Below, in pieces: positions 1 to 11,005 of a DNA stretch of 64,000 nucleotides (position 1 is the stretch's first letter; each line of letters begins with the position of its first letter). The DNA is from Ceratodon purpureus (Eukaryota; Streptophyta; Bryopsida; Pseudoditrichales; Ditrichaceae). The position numbers and the translations under genes were made by a program. The notes beneath the pieces are model-generated. The model searched no databases. It was not told the DNA's origin and saw nothing but the letters and a program-made list of their open reading frames with translations. The stretch lies in assembly GCA_014871385.1 (NCBI GenBank), contig CM026425.1, positions 8,161,243 to 8,225,242 on the forward strand, read 5' to 3'.

Positions 1-437
1 GAATGCAGGGTACGGACGCTCTCAAATTGTGAACAGATGTTACTCATTAAACACCGTTCGAAACATTAGGCTAGGTACTTCTTACTACAAACTCAGAAGA
101 CATGCTTTCCAGATAATGCTCGGGTTATAATTGTTCCTTGGGTAGGTATTGCATCACAGATCTGAAAATATTCTACTGAGTACAAGACAAGCCAATTCTG
201 AGAATGACTCAGAAAATCCAACACCAGTCCGCTTCGTATGCAATTTGTCCTGAAATCGTCAGCGTCGAATGGATATTTCAACCCCAACAGATCGAAAGAC
301 CGAACGAAAGCTTTTAAGTATTCACAAGATGAAGCAGTAATGCAGTATTTCAAACTGAAGAACCCCGAATCTGCATGTCCACAACCTCTGCGTCAAGGCC
401 TAAATTTGTGAGTTCGAAACAGCTACATGAACTAATG

Positions 438-686
438 TTAGTCATTCGTCAGCATCATTAATTGTGACAAAGGTTTGGTGCATTCCCAACACATTTCCAG
501 TGGCTTTCTTGCAGCAAACTTTGCATAATCTGGTGCATCGGCTGGAATGGCATTGGGCTCCACATAAGGTTCCATAAACTGAGTGATCTGAAAACCTGCT
601 TCCAGTATCCAAGTCACCCATGATGATACTGTGTAAAACCGGTTGGTGAACTTGATCTCTCGTTCAGAATTCATCCTCATTGTAAT
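438..686 (-). CDS. Orphan 3' exon of a SAM-dependent methyltransferase-like gene
   Basis: This is a single exon preceded by a good acceptor (pyrimidine tract and CAG at 687-692 on the minus strand). It reads in phase 0 to a stop at 438 and gives about 82 residues. The peptide contains FYTVSSWVTWILEAGFQI followed by an EPY motif. That pattern resembles the C-terminal strand-helix region of class I methyltransferases (Methyltransf_11 type), where a Ser-x-Trp helix leads to EAGF and an EP motif. I see no glycine-rich SAM-binding motif upstream before the next gene begins at 1201. The exon may therefore be a remnant, or the end of a gene with a very long intron. The family assignment is moderate and rests only on this C-terminal pattern. 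Confidence 0.5.
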   Translation of the reverse strand: MTMRMNSEREIKFTNRFYTVSSWVTWILEAGFQITQFMEPYVEPNAIPADAPDYAKFAARKPLEMCWECTKPLSQLMMLTND

Positions 687-1200
687 CTGGGGAGGAAAGA
701 AAAACAAATCAAACCACCACAGCTATGAGTACTTAATCCCTAATCTGGACACAAGATATTAATTCAAACAGGTTACAGACGTGAGAAGCTGACTACATAA
801 GATACCTCTCGAGGCTTGCCTTCATCTTCATATTATTTAAGTGGCACCGAGACGGAGAGTGCATCGCAGTTGTGATTCTTGTGATTCTTCAGTTGCGTTA
901 CGATTACAAATTCCTCAAACCAAAAACGAAGAGAATACACATCAGAAGCAGATCATGCAATGTTCACTCAGTAACTCCAGTTCGACCGCAAAACTGAGAA
1001 AATTATATAATACAGATGAAACTGCTCTTGACATCAAGCCGAGCAGACACCGTGGCCCGTTTTTGGTATACTTTCAAAGCTGACTTACTCCAAAACTCAA
1101 TCAGCTTTACGAATAAACGGCAAACTCCACACTCATACTATAGCTAGCGCCCAGTGTCACGGCAAATGAACGATATCATGTTTACGTATGAGAAGTGCAC
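687..1200. other. Intergenic or intronic gap, no gene seen
   Basis: I found no convincing exon on either strand. The only long open stretch on the plus strand (841-1083) has no recognisable motif. If the methyltransferase exon at 438-686 belongs to a live gene, this stretch would be intron. Confidence 0.4.
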
Positions 1201-2767
1201 TTAAGAGTTGTCACTCAGAAAGCAAAACCCCTCGTCGTCGGCCATCCCCGGGACCCTCCCTGGAGAAGAAAGACATAAATTAGTAAACGGATGCATCGTG
1301 CACACATTGCTGCAGTCGTCGCCATAAATATCGTTACAAGCATCAGTCTGCTTGCAAATGCCGCAGTAATCTCTTGTTAAATAGCTATTCCAATAAGGGT
1401 CGCTGGTATCGACCTCGCAGCCATTCGACACCTCTCCATCGCAGTCGATGAAGCCTGGCAGGCACTCCGTGTATGCACACAAATTTCCACCCTTGCACTT
1501 CGCAGCTACAGTGTTGGGAGGAACTGAGCAAGGGGGATCATTGTTGACGACAGCGCCAGGACATGAGCCTGAATCTGAGCATCCATTCTCAACCGTGGGA
1601 GATATGTCTGTTTCGCAGCCATTGCTGGCGTCTCCATCGCAATCTGTGAATCCCTCCGAGCAATCCAAGTATCCACACAAGCCTGAAATGCAAGCAGCGC
1701 CGGTGGTATTGGGGGGCTCCATGCAGGCATTGCCGCAAGTACCGCAGTTGCTCACAGCGTTCATCAGATCGGCTTCGCAGCCGTTGGTGACATCTCCATC
1801 ACAATTAGCATGGGTTGGGTACCAACAAGCCAGCCCACAAGTACCGTTCAAGCAAGTGGCGTAGTCGTAGCCAGAGAACTTTGACAGTAGATTCAGATCC
1901 GGTTTGGGGCACTGTTTGTTGCAAGAACCACAGTTCTCCACGTCCTGCATTACATTGGCTTCGCAGATGCCGGCCGCATCCGCATCGCAATCCTGGAAGC
2001 CCTGGTGGCACACGGATTTGCACTTGCCCCCTTGGCAAACCGAGTCGGTGTTGGGTCCGGGAGGTTTGCAGCCGGAGCCGCACTTGGTTGTCGCTGGAAT
2101 GCAGGTGTTGTCGATTTGAAGCTTGAATCCCTTGTTGCACTGGAAGCTGCACCGCCCACCTTTGAGGCACCTCGGAGTGCTGTTGGCGGGCGCCGGGCAG
2201 ATGATCCCACACCCGCCGCAGTTGATGGGGTCGCAGTCCACATTGGTCTCGCACCCGTTGCCATTCGCGGCGTTGATATCGTTGTCGCAATCTTGCCATT
2301 GCGACTTGCTGCAGACGAAGCCGCACTTCCCGTTCACACATGTGGACTTGGTGTTAGTCTTGGGCGGTTGGCAAGGGCACTTGAAGTGCCAGCTGCCACA
2401 GTTGCTCGGATCGTTCCACACTTTCGCAGCATCTGCACAGGAATGCAGCACTGCACACCTTAAATATACAAGGGAATCATAGATACACTACTAGAGTTTG
2501 ATGGGAGTGTTGCACTGCTGAGTACTATACAAGTAACGTTCTGATTATACATGGATATGTTGAGCATACGATCCCCTTAGATCGACACCTATAAATTATT
2601 GAACAGTGCATCATAATTCTATCATCAAGAACTGATCATATCCTGACGGATTGGCACTGGAGGATGGCTCAGGGGGAGGAATTACCAACGACGTGAATGC
2701 TGCAGAGCAAAAGGCTGGCAACTACGGTGACGAACATGACTGCAAGGGCAGACGTGGCCGATGCCAT
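1201..2767 (-). CDS. Secreted Cys-rich repeat protein with NGCE modules (STIG1-like)
   Basis: There are two exons: 2767-2686 and 2450-1201, joined in phase (G + TG = Val), giving 443 residues. Exon 1 starts at the ATG at 2767 and encodes a typical signal peptide (Met-Ala-Ser-Ala, then a hydrophobic run to about residue 26). The mature part is almost entirely Cys-rich. About five modules repeat the order NCGxC, then CP..., then a CxxGxC pair, then DCDGDxxNGCE. The NCGxCGxxC part resembles the plant STIG1 domain. The acidic DCDGD run looks like a calcium-binding loop. The product is probably an apoplastic, disulfide-rich protein of unknown role. The acceptor at 2451 was chosen because it keeps frame; the nearby AAG acceptor does not. 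Gene reality is well supported by the signal peptide and the long regular ORF; function is not known. Confidence 0.82.
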
Positions 2768-4458
2768 ACTGGAAATTGCTGAGCTTAAATTTGTCGTATC
2801 AAACTCACTGCTACTAAACAATTCCTAGTCATAAATATACACTGGCCGACGAAAATTCACCTTCTCAATCTATCCCCTGTTGGATTGAAGATGTATGTGA
2901 AAAAAGACCAATCAAGGTGATAATCTAAAGAAGCTCGGAGGAGGAGCTTCACCACGCGCACAAGCGATCCCAGTGTCTCGACGATAGAGACATATACGAA
3001 CTGAACCTGCATATTAGGTTTTAGTTTCGATATAAGTACAGAAACTATGTGGTTCGATCTGATCACGGACTCGTTGACCGAATCACCACATGTAGAACAG
3101 TGTCACTGGCAGCCGAGGAAAGCAACTCTGAAACCGACGTTGCATGCTAAAGTTGGTACAGTTCATGGAGATATATTCATAAACAATCTGGTGCGACAGA
3201 ACTAAAGTGTTCGTGGTGCAGTACAGAATTAGAACTGGCGCTTAAAATGGATCAGGTATTTCAAAAGGGAACAGTATTATCTTGAAAGCGAGCATTGCAA
3301 CCAGCACGTCAATCTCAAGATGTGATTCAGCTTTACAAACACCGACGGCGGTGCCAGCAAATTAATCACAGTTTGGAATTGCGAGGAAAAAGTATCAAGT
3401 GAAGTGATTGCAAGTCGCAGGATCAAGGTTTCATCAACGAATCCAGCAAGCTCAAAGGTGATGTCTCGAGGTATGAAGCACTTCTGGTTGGGGCCTGCCT
3501 GATGGAATTGGCGATCGATGGATCTTCACAACCTGCTCTCAAATTCGTGGAACCAGTCACCGCATGCAGCAGAGTGTAGTTAATGTTGAAGGCAGCTAGT
3601 CTTGATGTGGGTGGACATAAGTTGTACATATAATCGATTGGAAAAGGGGTCGAGCTGAGCATTGTTTATGCGCTGGATCAGCGACACTTGTATACTTTAG
3701 CAAGAAGTGCAACATTTGTGTCAAAAATATGCATTAAAACTTGAAAGCATTCTGTTTGTAGCTTAAGATGCACCTGGTATTTTTAAAGGACTCCAAAAGT
3801 TATGAACATGAACTTGTGCACGAGGTTTGTAATCGATCACATCATATGGACATCTGGCTGTGATATAGTATTCATTATTCATCGCCAGAGCCCAAATTTT
3901 TGTAACAGCAAAGTGTTTCTAAGTGGATGTGATCATGAGATAATAATATAATCACTTATTTAAAAATGTAGAATGAATCAATTCTTTTTTTAAACAATTT
4001 AAGATATTTTTTTCTATGATAAAAAAATATACTTTTTAGATGGAAGTTTGATGCTGCCGAGGTTGACATCCAACTTAGATCTCAGTTGCACAGACGTATT
4101 CGGCTTGAATTAACCACGGTAAGACCATTGCATAAAAACAATTCGTACTGCTACTGAAGGAATTTCAAATGTGGCAAGGAAGACACAAGGTTTACAAATA
4201 GAGAATCATCCTCAGCAAGGGCACTGCAAAGAGCAGTTAAGTTCAATTATTAGCTTCCTACCGTTTTCAACAAAGAACTTGTATTCACAGCTCAGGTTTT
4301 AACTGGAGCTCAAGGACTCGGACGATGCAAATCCAAAACCAGGAGAGATCAGGGCATGAATGGCCTCAAATTGTGAACATTGGTTTCAATATTAATTTCT
4401 TTGAGCATGATTTCCGCCCTGCACAGCAATTACAGTCTACTTCCTACACTAGAATGGC
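2768..4458. other. Intergenic region, no supported gene
   Basis: This stretch carries the presumed promoter of the Cys-rich gene (just above 2767) and the 3' flank of the gene at 4459. Two minus-strand open stretches, 2857-3066 and 3423-3662, are short and have no motif I recognise. The region 3900-4040 is very AT-rich with runs of T and A. Confidence 0.4.
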
Positions 4459-5712
4459 TCAATATGATTTCTGTGCCTGCCTCGCAATCTCTGCTAGATT
4501 ATCTCCAGACTGAACCTCATACAGAACTGGCGAAGACTGTCTTTTCTCCTTAGACACTACCAAGACCACAACAGCACCAACAAATACAGCCGCTCCAGCT
4601 GCATACGGAAACCAGGGACGCCAGCCCTTGCGCCTCCTCTTCTCTTTTGTCACACACAGATCCAGTGCCGGGGGCGACCGATCACCTTCATAGGTCATTT
4701 CCAACCCATTCACATGAGGCTTCTCAGACATGGCTAATTTTCTCTCATCAGACACTGAAGTCTGCACCAGTTCCAAGTAAAAGCCTTCAGATACTGAAGT
4801 GGTGGTCTCCACCGGCCTCAAGTCTGTATCTTCACATACGGTAGTGGTGGTCTCCATCGGTCTCGACTCTGTTTCTTCAGATACTGAAATGGTGGTCTCT
4901 ACCGAACTCGAATCTGTATCTTCGGATATTGAAATAGCAACCTCCACGTCTGCCTCTCCTTCGTTTGCCAATTCCATTGTATTAGAATCAGCAATCCCAT
5001 CTGATTCTTGCAGCACTTCTAGAGGATTCTCATCGCTTGCCACATCTGATTCTAAGCTAATATTATTCGGATCTGAATCACGCATTTGTAAATCTGCGAT
5101 GCTTGGCAAAGGCTCTTTACCCAGCTCCTCATTCTTGAACCTTGAAGGAGTCGTGTTTGACGGCTGCTGGAGAGACTCTTCGACAGGCGTTGTGTGTTTA
5201 TGCGAAGGACTCCTCAACAATGAGTGCTTTACATTATCGAACTCCGGCAATTGAACGTTTAGTGTTCGAGCTTTCTTTGACAGCCTGCGTAAGCAAACAC
5301 ACACATGTCGTATATCCTTCTTGTCGACTGCATCAGATGGGTTGAATAAGTCCAAATCCAATAAGCCTACATCCTTGCAAACCTTAAGAAAGGCTTCAAC
5401 ATAGGAATATGGTTGATACTTCAAGCTAGTCCTTCGGTTCACGTCTGGGGAGGGAATTGCACCCGCAGGTAGGTGTTCAGTATGTCTTCCTTTGACTTTA
5501 CTCAAATGTTCCTTAACAATCTGTGATACTCTGTAAAGAACGGTGCCGTCAGCTAATAGATCCTGTAAGCTTGTCCCTGGGTCGAGTTTTTCCTCCAGCA
5601 CCGCCTCCAGCCATTCTCTAGCTTCTGTTTGAAGAAATTCAACATCTGATTCTCGAAATGAAGCACTAGGTCCCAAGTTCCTCCCCCGAGAACTTGGGGT
5701 GGAACTCTCCAT
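4459..5712 (-). CDS. Calponin-homology protein with C-terminal membrane anchor and partial LysM
   Basis: One uninterrupted coding exon of 417 residues starts at the ATG at 5712, six bases inside a leader acceptor (CAG at 5718-5720). Residues about 25-133 form a calponin homology domain of the plant kinesin/fimbrin type, with the early Trp-Leu helix, LLADGTVLYRV, YVEAFLKVCKDVGL and DLFNPSDAVDKKD. CH domains bind actin or microtubules. A long acidic Ser/Thr-rich linker follows and includes a 15-residue repeat. Residues about 357-363 are basic (KEKRRRKGWR), 367-386 form one membrane helix, and 398-417 read YEVQSGDNLAEIARQ, the first half of a LysM motif, before the stop. A full LysM is about 44 residues, so this one is cut short. 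A tail-anchored cytoskeletal adaptor is one inference. No splice donor that would extend LysM is visible. Confidence 0.8.
   Translation of the reverse strand: MESSTPSSRGRNLGPSASFRESDVEFLQTEAREWLEAVLEEKLDPGTSLQDLLADGTVLYRVSQIVKEHLSKVKGRHTEHLPAGAIPSPDVNRRTSLKYQPYSYVEAFLKVCKDVGLLDLDLFNPSDAVDKKDIRHVCVCLRRLSKKARTLNVQLPEFDNVKHSLLRSPSHKHTTPVEESLQQPSNTTPSRFKNEELGKEPLPSIADLQMRDSDPNNISLESDVASDENPLEVLQESDGIADSNTMELANEGEADVEVAISISEDTDSSSVETTISVSEETESRPMETTTTVCEDTDLRPVETTTSVSEGFYLELVQTSVSDERKLAMSEKPHVNGLEMTYEGDRSPPALDLCVTKEKRRRKGWRPWFPYAAGAAVFVGAVVVLVVSKEKRQSSPVLYEVQSGDNLAEIARQAQKSY
4743..4945 (-). repeat. Coding minisatellite, about 45-bp unit
   Basis: Inside the linker of the CH-domain gene, a 45-bp unit is repeated about four and a half times with divergence. 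It encodes units of the form SVSEETESRPMETTT. The period is a multiple of three, so copy number can change without shifting the frame. Confidence 0.75.
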
Positions 5713-7440
5713 CTCCACTGAAATCTAGTAGCTCCAAATCTTTCCAAAGTTGAAACAGTGTTTGATATAACTGTGGCTCTTGAAAAATCTACATTTCAAA
5801 TCAAAACTCTCATTGATCACCAAAAGATCTGCCATGTACAATGCAACAGAAATTAATTTAAAACAAAACTCAACTTCCGCATGTTCAACGATGTACAAAT
5901 GTGTCTAGTCCAGGAAGACCAGAATACATTACAACACTAATCGATGATTGATTTACAAAGAAAATAGTACATTACAATGGTTGACCCTCGAAATCAAAAA
6001 AGAAATTCATGAATTATTGACCAAGAGACGCATCACTTTCTCAAGCCCTAATACAACTCGAACAACTCTCTAGCTATGCTCTCTAATCGTAATCACTATG
6101 TAACTTAAAATCACCATATACTATGGCCCACGGCAATCAATAAAAGAGCATGATCAATGAATAAATGAAAATGTAAATCAACCCCAGACACCATCACAAT
6201 GAACCTAGAATTTCATGTCAGAGCTCACTACACCAATTTGAATTCTCTGTGACAAAACCAACCCGCACAATCTTCACATAATTTCAAAGGCAAAAGTTCT
6301 CTCAACTTCCTTGCTTCTATGAAAATTGTAGCTGCAACTATGTAAAAGCTAAATATTAGTTAACAACTTTAGTCCCAAATCTTGTGCCTAATATCGGCAG
6401 GACATCAGATACAAAAATGGTACACACAATACTGCAGCCCAACCCAAAGAAAACATGTTACTCAAAAGCTAGCCCATACACACCGAAACGGAATCTAGCC
6501 CATACACACCGAAACGGAATCTAGCCCATACACACAACTGCAGAGAAACTGTTGTCAGATCACTATCCACATTTTAAAACTACCATAGTAACCTAACAAA
6601 AACACACCTTCTAAAACGACCGCAGTAAAATGCCAGGAAAAATAAACAAACTCACACACTGCCTAACACCTCGAAACCAACAAAAGACGTTTCTCCTCGT
6701 AACAACATTACTTCAGTCGATCACTTGCAAGCAACACTCTCCCAAATCACGTAAACCTAACTAAGCCTCTAATTACTACGAACTAAAAACCAACCGGCGT
6801 ATAAATCTCTGAAGACCAAATTCCTAACGAAGCGGCCCATTCCACAGTAACGTCCACTGAAACCTCGGAACGATCGATTAGTATTCCAAAAATGCGCTCC
6901 AGAGACACATTGGACGCCATGTTCCAAAACAAGCACAAGCTTGTTTCTCCAACTTAATTGGGCTAAATTAGTTTCTAAACCAGTACTCAACTACCCACAG
7001 TAATGAACGCAGACCCAACCCGAATGATCTGAACACAAAGTCCAAAGTCCAGAAAGGGCTAAACCAAGCTCGCGACTTGAACAAGATTCACCAGTGCTTG
7101 CAGGGAGAAGAAACTAGATAAGTTAGCTTAGATCAAAGCACAGAGGAGCAGAGTAGGCTAGTGAATGGAACAAAGCTAGCTAGCGCAATGCACTGGAGTG
7201 TGGATCGATCAGAAGCTCTGCAGAACTGGTACCAAGTGAACTCACCATCAGAAAGCCGCGACGTACTGAAGCGTCGAAATTCGTGAGCAGCGGAGGCAAT
7301 GCAGTGCAGTGCAGTGCAGGTGGCGATCTGCGTGGAGGTCCGGATCATGATCTGAGTGAGGATTGCGGATGATGCCGATGCTGGCTGTGGATCGCGCCTC
7401 GCTCGCTCCGCATTCTCACCCTCTCCGTCACGGCGTCGCG
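5713..7440 (-). promoter_or_regulatory. Spliced leader and promoter region of the CH-domain gene
   Basis: A good 5' splice site (ATG|GTGAG) lies at 7246/7245 on the minus strand and a 3' splice site lies at 5718, so the leader probably contains one intron of about 1.5 kb. The sequence becomes CpG-richer at 7370-7445, as expected for a transcription start. I see no protein-coding exon inside the intron. Confidence 0.5.
6469..6536. repeat. 26-bp tandem repeat, 2.6 copies
   Basis: A 26-bp unit beginning CTAGCCCATACACACCGAAA starts at 6469, 6495 and 6521. The first two copies are identical and the third is partial. It lies in the presumed leader intron of the CH-domain gene. Confidence 0.9.
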
Positions 7441-7719
7441 GAGGTCGTTACCCAAAGCCGTTACCATATCCAAAACCAACATTATATACACAATTCATAG
7501 ATTCGGCTGACGTATATCTTTGATTGAACGGAGATGTTGTCGCTCGGCTTTTAGGAGGTGGATGTCAAGAAACCGCCACTGTGGGGCGACTGATGAATTA
7601 TTTACACATTACGTAGATTTAAGAGTGTCGAATCTTGAGATGGGCTTGATTATGTTGGGGGCTGATGGTGAGTTTGTTTGTTGTAGTGGGAAGCTTGGGC
7701 TGTAAATCGTGAACCCTAC

Positions 7720-8009
7720 CTAAGGTCGGCTGTCCTAAAAGCGCCCCCTGACCCAAAAGCGCCCTGTTCTAATTCTCTTGATTGTGAGAAGACAGATGTA
7801 CCTCATTTGTAGAGTGCGCATTTGGGTCAAATCTTACTTAGCAGTTTGGAATTTTGTATAAAATTCAGAAATGCGAATTACATGTTGCAAATTTTTTCAA
7901 TCCTCGTGAAAACCTATTTTGAATGTGATCATATTTTTATTTTGAATTTAATACTGCTAAAAATAGGTCAGGTCGCTTAAGTTGGTGCTTTTAGGACAGT
8001 CGACCTTAG
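7720..8009. mobile_element. MITE with about 26-bp terminal inverted repeats
   Basis: The left end starts CTAAGGTCGGCTGTCCTAAA and the right end is its inverted copy with two mismatches over about 26 bp. The element is 290 bp and has no coding capacity. TAC is present on both sides (7717-7719 and 8010-8012), which is compatible with a TA or 3-bp target duplication. The interior is AT-rich. It is probably a non-autonomous DNA transposon; the superfamily is uncertain (Tc1/mariner-like or PIF/Harbinger-like). Confidence 0.82.
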
Positions 8010-8012
8010 TAC

Positions 8013-8474
8013 CGGTGAGGTGGATGGTGGATTTGGATTCCAGCACGCTCGGTATATTGCCATAAGTAGAACTGGTTGTTGCGCCGGCTTTGCAGTGGGA
8101 GGGAGAGCTGCTTCACGCTTGTTGCCTGATGAGCTGCTGGAGATGGAGCATGAATGTTGTGACAGTTATTTTTGGGAAAAATCTTTCATGCCTCTTTCAT
8201 GCTCTTCCATGCTCTTTCGGGCCTCCTCCAATATAAACCTTAAAATCCCCACCGGGGTTAAACAAATCAATGTAATAAACAAGAAGACCCCCGGTAAAAA
8301 CCACCAGGTATATGGGGCGCCGGGAGACCCAATGGCGGGGTTCCTCCAAAATAAACCCATGCTTACCTTGGTGTCAACTTCGCATGAAGCACGGGTCAAG
8401 ATTTTTGTTCACAAAATTGTACACGTTACATGACGTAATGGCACTCTTGAGAAGTTACGGGTGTTGGCACCATA
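8013..8474. other. Non-coding stretch between MITE and foldback
   Basis: Base composition is more balanced than in the neighbouring desert. An open frame on the plus strand (8020-8433) shows no domain or codon pattern I trust. It may be old transposon sequence. Confidence 0.3.
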
Positions 8475-8652
8475 ACTAGTGTTAGTGTGCGTAACCACCT
8501 TTGTGCTTTATGATGGGGAGGCCTTGAACACAGGCTGCCTTCCATGGGCAGGCTCTTAGCTCCTCGGCCTACAAGCCTCGACGCCTTGAGCCTTTCCATC
8601 CAAGGAAACCCTTGATTCAAGGCCTCCCTCTTTACATAAAGCATACTAGTGT
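8475..8652. repeat. Foldback element bounded by ACTAGTGT direct repeats
   Basis: Positions 8503-8572 and 8573-8643 are imperfect inverted copies sharing TGCTTTATG, GGGAGGCCTTGAA and AGGCTC blocks. The sequence would fold into a hairpin about 140 bp long. ACTAGTGT occurs at 8475-8482 and 8645-8652, which could be an 8-bp target duplication of hAT type. ACTAGT is self-complementary, so it may instead be part of the termini. Confidence 0.6.
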
Positions 8653-9159
8653 ATCAACCGGGGAATGGCGGATATATGGAATTAAAGCAGTCTGGCCATT
8701 TTAATCTAATAGATACATTCATATAGTTTTTATAAAGTTGATATCAAGGGGAGCATGGAATTCTCTTAATTAGCAAAAAAAATATCATAGATTGTGAAAG
8801 TAAGGAGATTTGTATATTAGAATAAAATGTATTCTAAAAATTTGTATTTCTTCATATATAAAAGAAGAAATCATAAAGAGGGAAAGTGGATTTATACTTT
8901 TGATTTGTTTTTTAGAATAAAACATTTAAAGGAGGAACAAAAAAAAAATTAAAAATTAGAGAAGGAGCCCATCGGTAAACACTTCTCTCATCAAAAAAAA
9001 TTTATAATTACATCATAAATTATTTCAACGTTAGTATATTGCACAACCTATAGGCCTTCATACTTTATGAAATTCCCATGTTATGTAACTTGGAGGTAAA
9101 AGCTTTGGATTATGCTATTTAATATGCCCAATTTATTAAGATGATTTTTGAGTTTATTA

Positions 9160-9680
9160 AAGCAACATTTATTACTTCAAAATTCACATTAAAAATATTT
9201 TATGAAGTTTGAAGTTTTTTTTGACACAAAAATATAACAATTAAAAGAAAAAAATAAGAAAGTTAAGTACCACAATGTGGATTTTTAATAAAGAAGAATG
9301 GAGATTGAAAAAAACACTCGATGAGCAATGAGTGAGCTCGGCAAATTCCGGTGAAGTAACGAATTGGAAGTTAGCCTTATTGGCCTGATGTATAGACAAT
9401 AAGGAGGTTGGGCTTGCCGTGGATCCTCCACACATAGGGCGATTAGTATTGTGCAACTGGAAGAGGCTTCACTAGTATTGCATACACAAAGACAATTTTT
9501 CTTTGTCTTTTTTTTTCTTCTTTGCATTTTTTAAGAATAGAAATAATCAATTTCTATATCAATGTATTTTATACTAGTGAATGTGTTTTTTAACTTTAAA
9601 TAAATTACATCATATTCAAACGATAGATTTTATTTTTATTTTTTCTTCAATTTTTAAAAAAAATGCATATTTGAACCTAC
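9160..9680. repeat. Old direct repeat, copy 1
   Basis: Blocks such as CTTCAAAATTCACATTAAAA and TTTCTATATCAATGTATTTT recur in the same order and orientation about 1.1-1.4 kb downstream (10553-10870). The two copies are diverged and interrupted, so this looks like decayed dispersed repeat DNA. Confidence 0.55.
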
Positions 9681-10552
9681 ATTGAGAAAAATATTTACAA
9701 AATTAAATAATATACAAATAATATACTTTCATAATTTTAATATATTTTTTAAATTGATTACATCGTGGTCAAATTATGGAATCTAATTTTATATTTTCTA
9801 TTACTATTATTATTCTTGTACACCAGAATTATAAATTCAAGTTCTTTTTGGCCTGTAGTACGTGATAGCGAGTAGCCACATTCCTGCTACAAGCAACAAA
9901 GTATCTTTGAGGATATTAACTACAAAGAACAAAAAGTCTATGTTAGCACCCTAAAAATCAAACATTCACAATATGCAAGGTAATGCCATGTTTTTCTATG
10001 CAATTTTTTTTATCATCATTCATATTTGGGATTGCAAGAATTTCAGATGAACCTTTTCTTTGGAAAAAGTTCCACCAAAATTCCAAACAACTTGCTCAAG
10101 ATGTAAAAAGGATTTCAATATATTGGTAAAACAAGAAATGTACTTAGATCAAGCAATGAAAAGGCATCCACTCTTGGGTACAATGTTGTTATCACTTCCA
10201 CGTTTATCTTTTTTGACAAGTAGTTTGTGAAAAGTATGATGACTCGTTGAAGTTGTCTGCCGCAGCAAGTTGTGAGAACGACTGGTGTGAGTATGCCATG
10301 AGCTTTGCCGAGAGGAAATCATTATAGACAACTCACTATATTGGATATGTCTACTTCTTGTCCAACTATTGATTCCTAAAACCAGTCCGTCACCATTATT
10401 GTCCAGCAACTCATCTGCTGAACTCTCTCTTGTTTTTATACAGCAAACTTAACGATTGTTAATCCTTGGAATTTTGGAGGATACAAGAGATGCATCATGC
10501 ACGAGTGTAGAAGTCATTGACATGCCTCTGTCAAGAGATTTTTGCATTTGCT

Positions 10553-10870
10553 ATAGGAATTTTTTATGCTTCAAAATTTACATTAAGATCATTTTATGAA
10601 ATTTAAAGTTTATTAAGTACTAATACTTTGAAATTAAAAATAAATATATAAAAACTTATGAAAAAAATAAAAAATAAAAAATCATTATAAAAATAACCAA
10701 TCTCTATATCAATGTATTTTGCATTGAACATAATATGTTTTGTTTCTAGATAAACTATATATATTCAAATCATAAAATTCTTTTTTTTTGAAGTTTAATT
10801 ATGTCCTTAAAGTAAAATGGAACTATGCATATTTTAATGTATATTAAAAAAAAATTACACAATCATATAC
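10553..10870. repeat. Old direct repeat, copy 2
   Basis: This is the counterpart of the repeat at 9160-9680, with the same ordered blocks (CTTCAAAATTTACATTAAGA, then CTCTATATCAATGTATTTTG, then a shared AAACTA/ATTCAAA run). It is shorter than copy 1. Confidence 0.55.
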
Positions 10871-10939
10871 TAATATATCAACATATTCTTTATTGACTAT
10901 GTAATTTTTTAAATTCTAAAATATTTATATTAAAAATAA

Positions 10940-11005
10940 TTCAAATTTAAATGTAGTCATAATAAAACAAGCATAATTTTTCAATCTATGAAGCTTCAAT
11001 AATCA
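10940..11005. repeat. Dispersed AT-rich repeat, copy A
   Basis: A block containing CATAATAAAACAAGCATAAT followed by AATCTATGAAGCTTCA is matched, with few changes, at 24835-24880. This indicates a dispersed repeat family. Confidence 0.5.

Noticed and set aside
93-353. 86-codon minus-strand frame at the left edge
   Set aside because: Located after the stop of the methyltransferase exon, with no motif and no clear splice sites.
1448-2482. Several plus-strand open frames over the Cys-rich gene
   Set aside because: They are antisense shadows of a highly repetitive minus-strand coding exon; the minus frame has the signal peptide and domain pattern.
4799-5345. Plus-strand open frames over the CH-domain gene
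   Set aside because: Antisense of the repeat-rich linker; Ser/Val-rich composition is explained by the 45-bp minisatellite.
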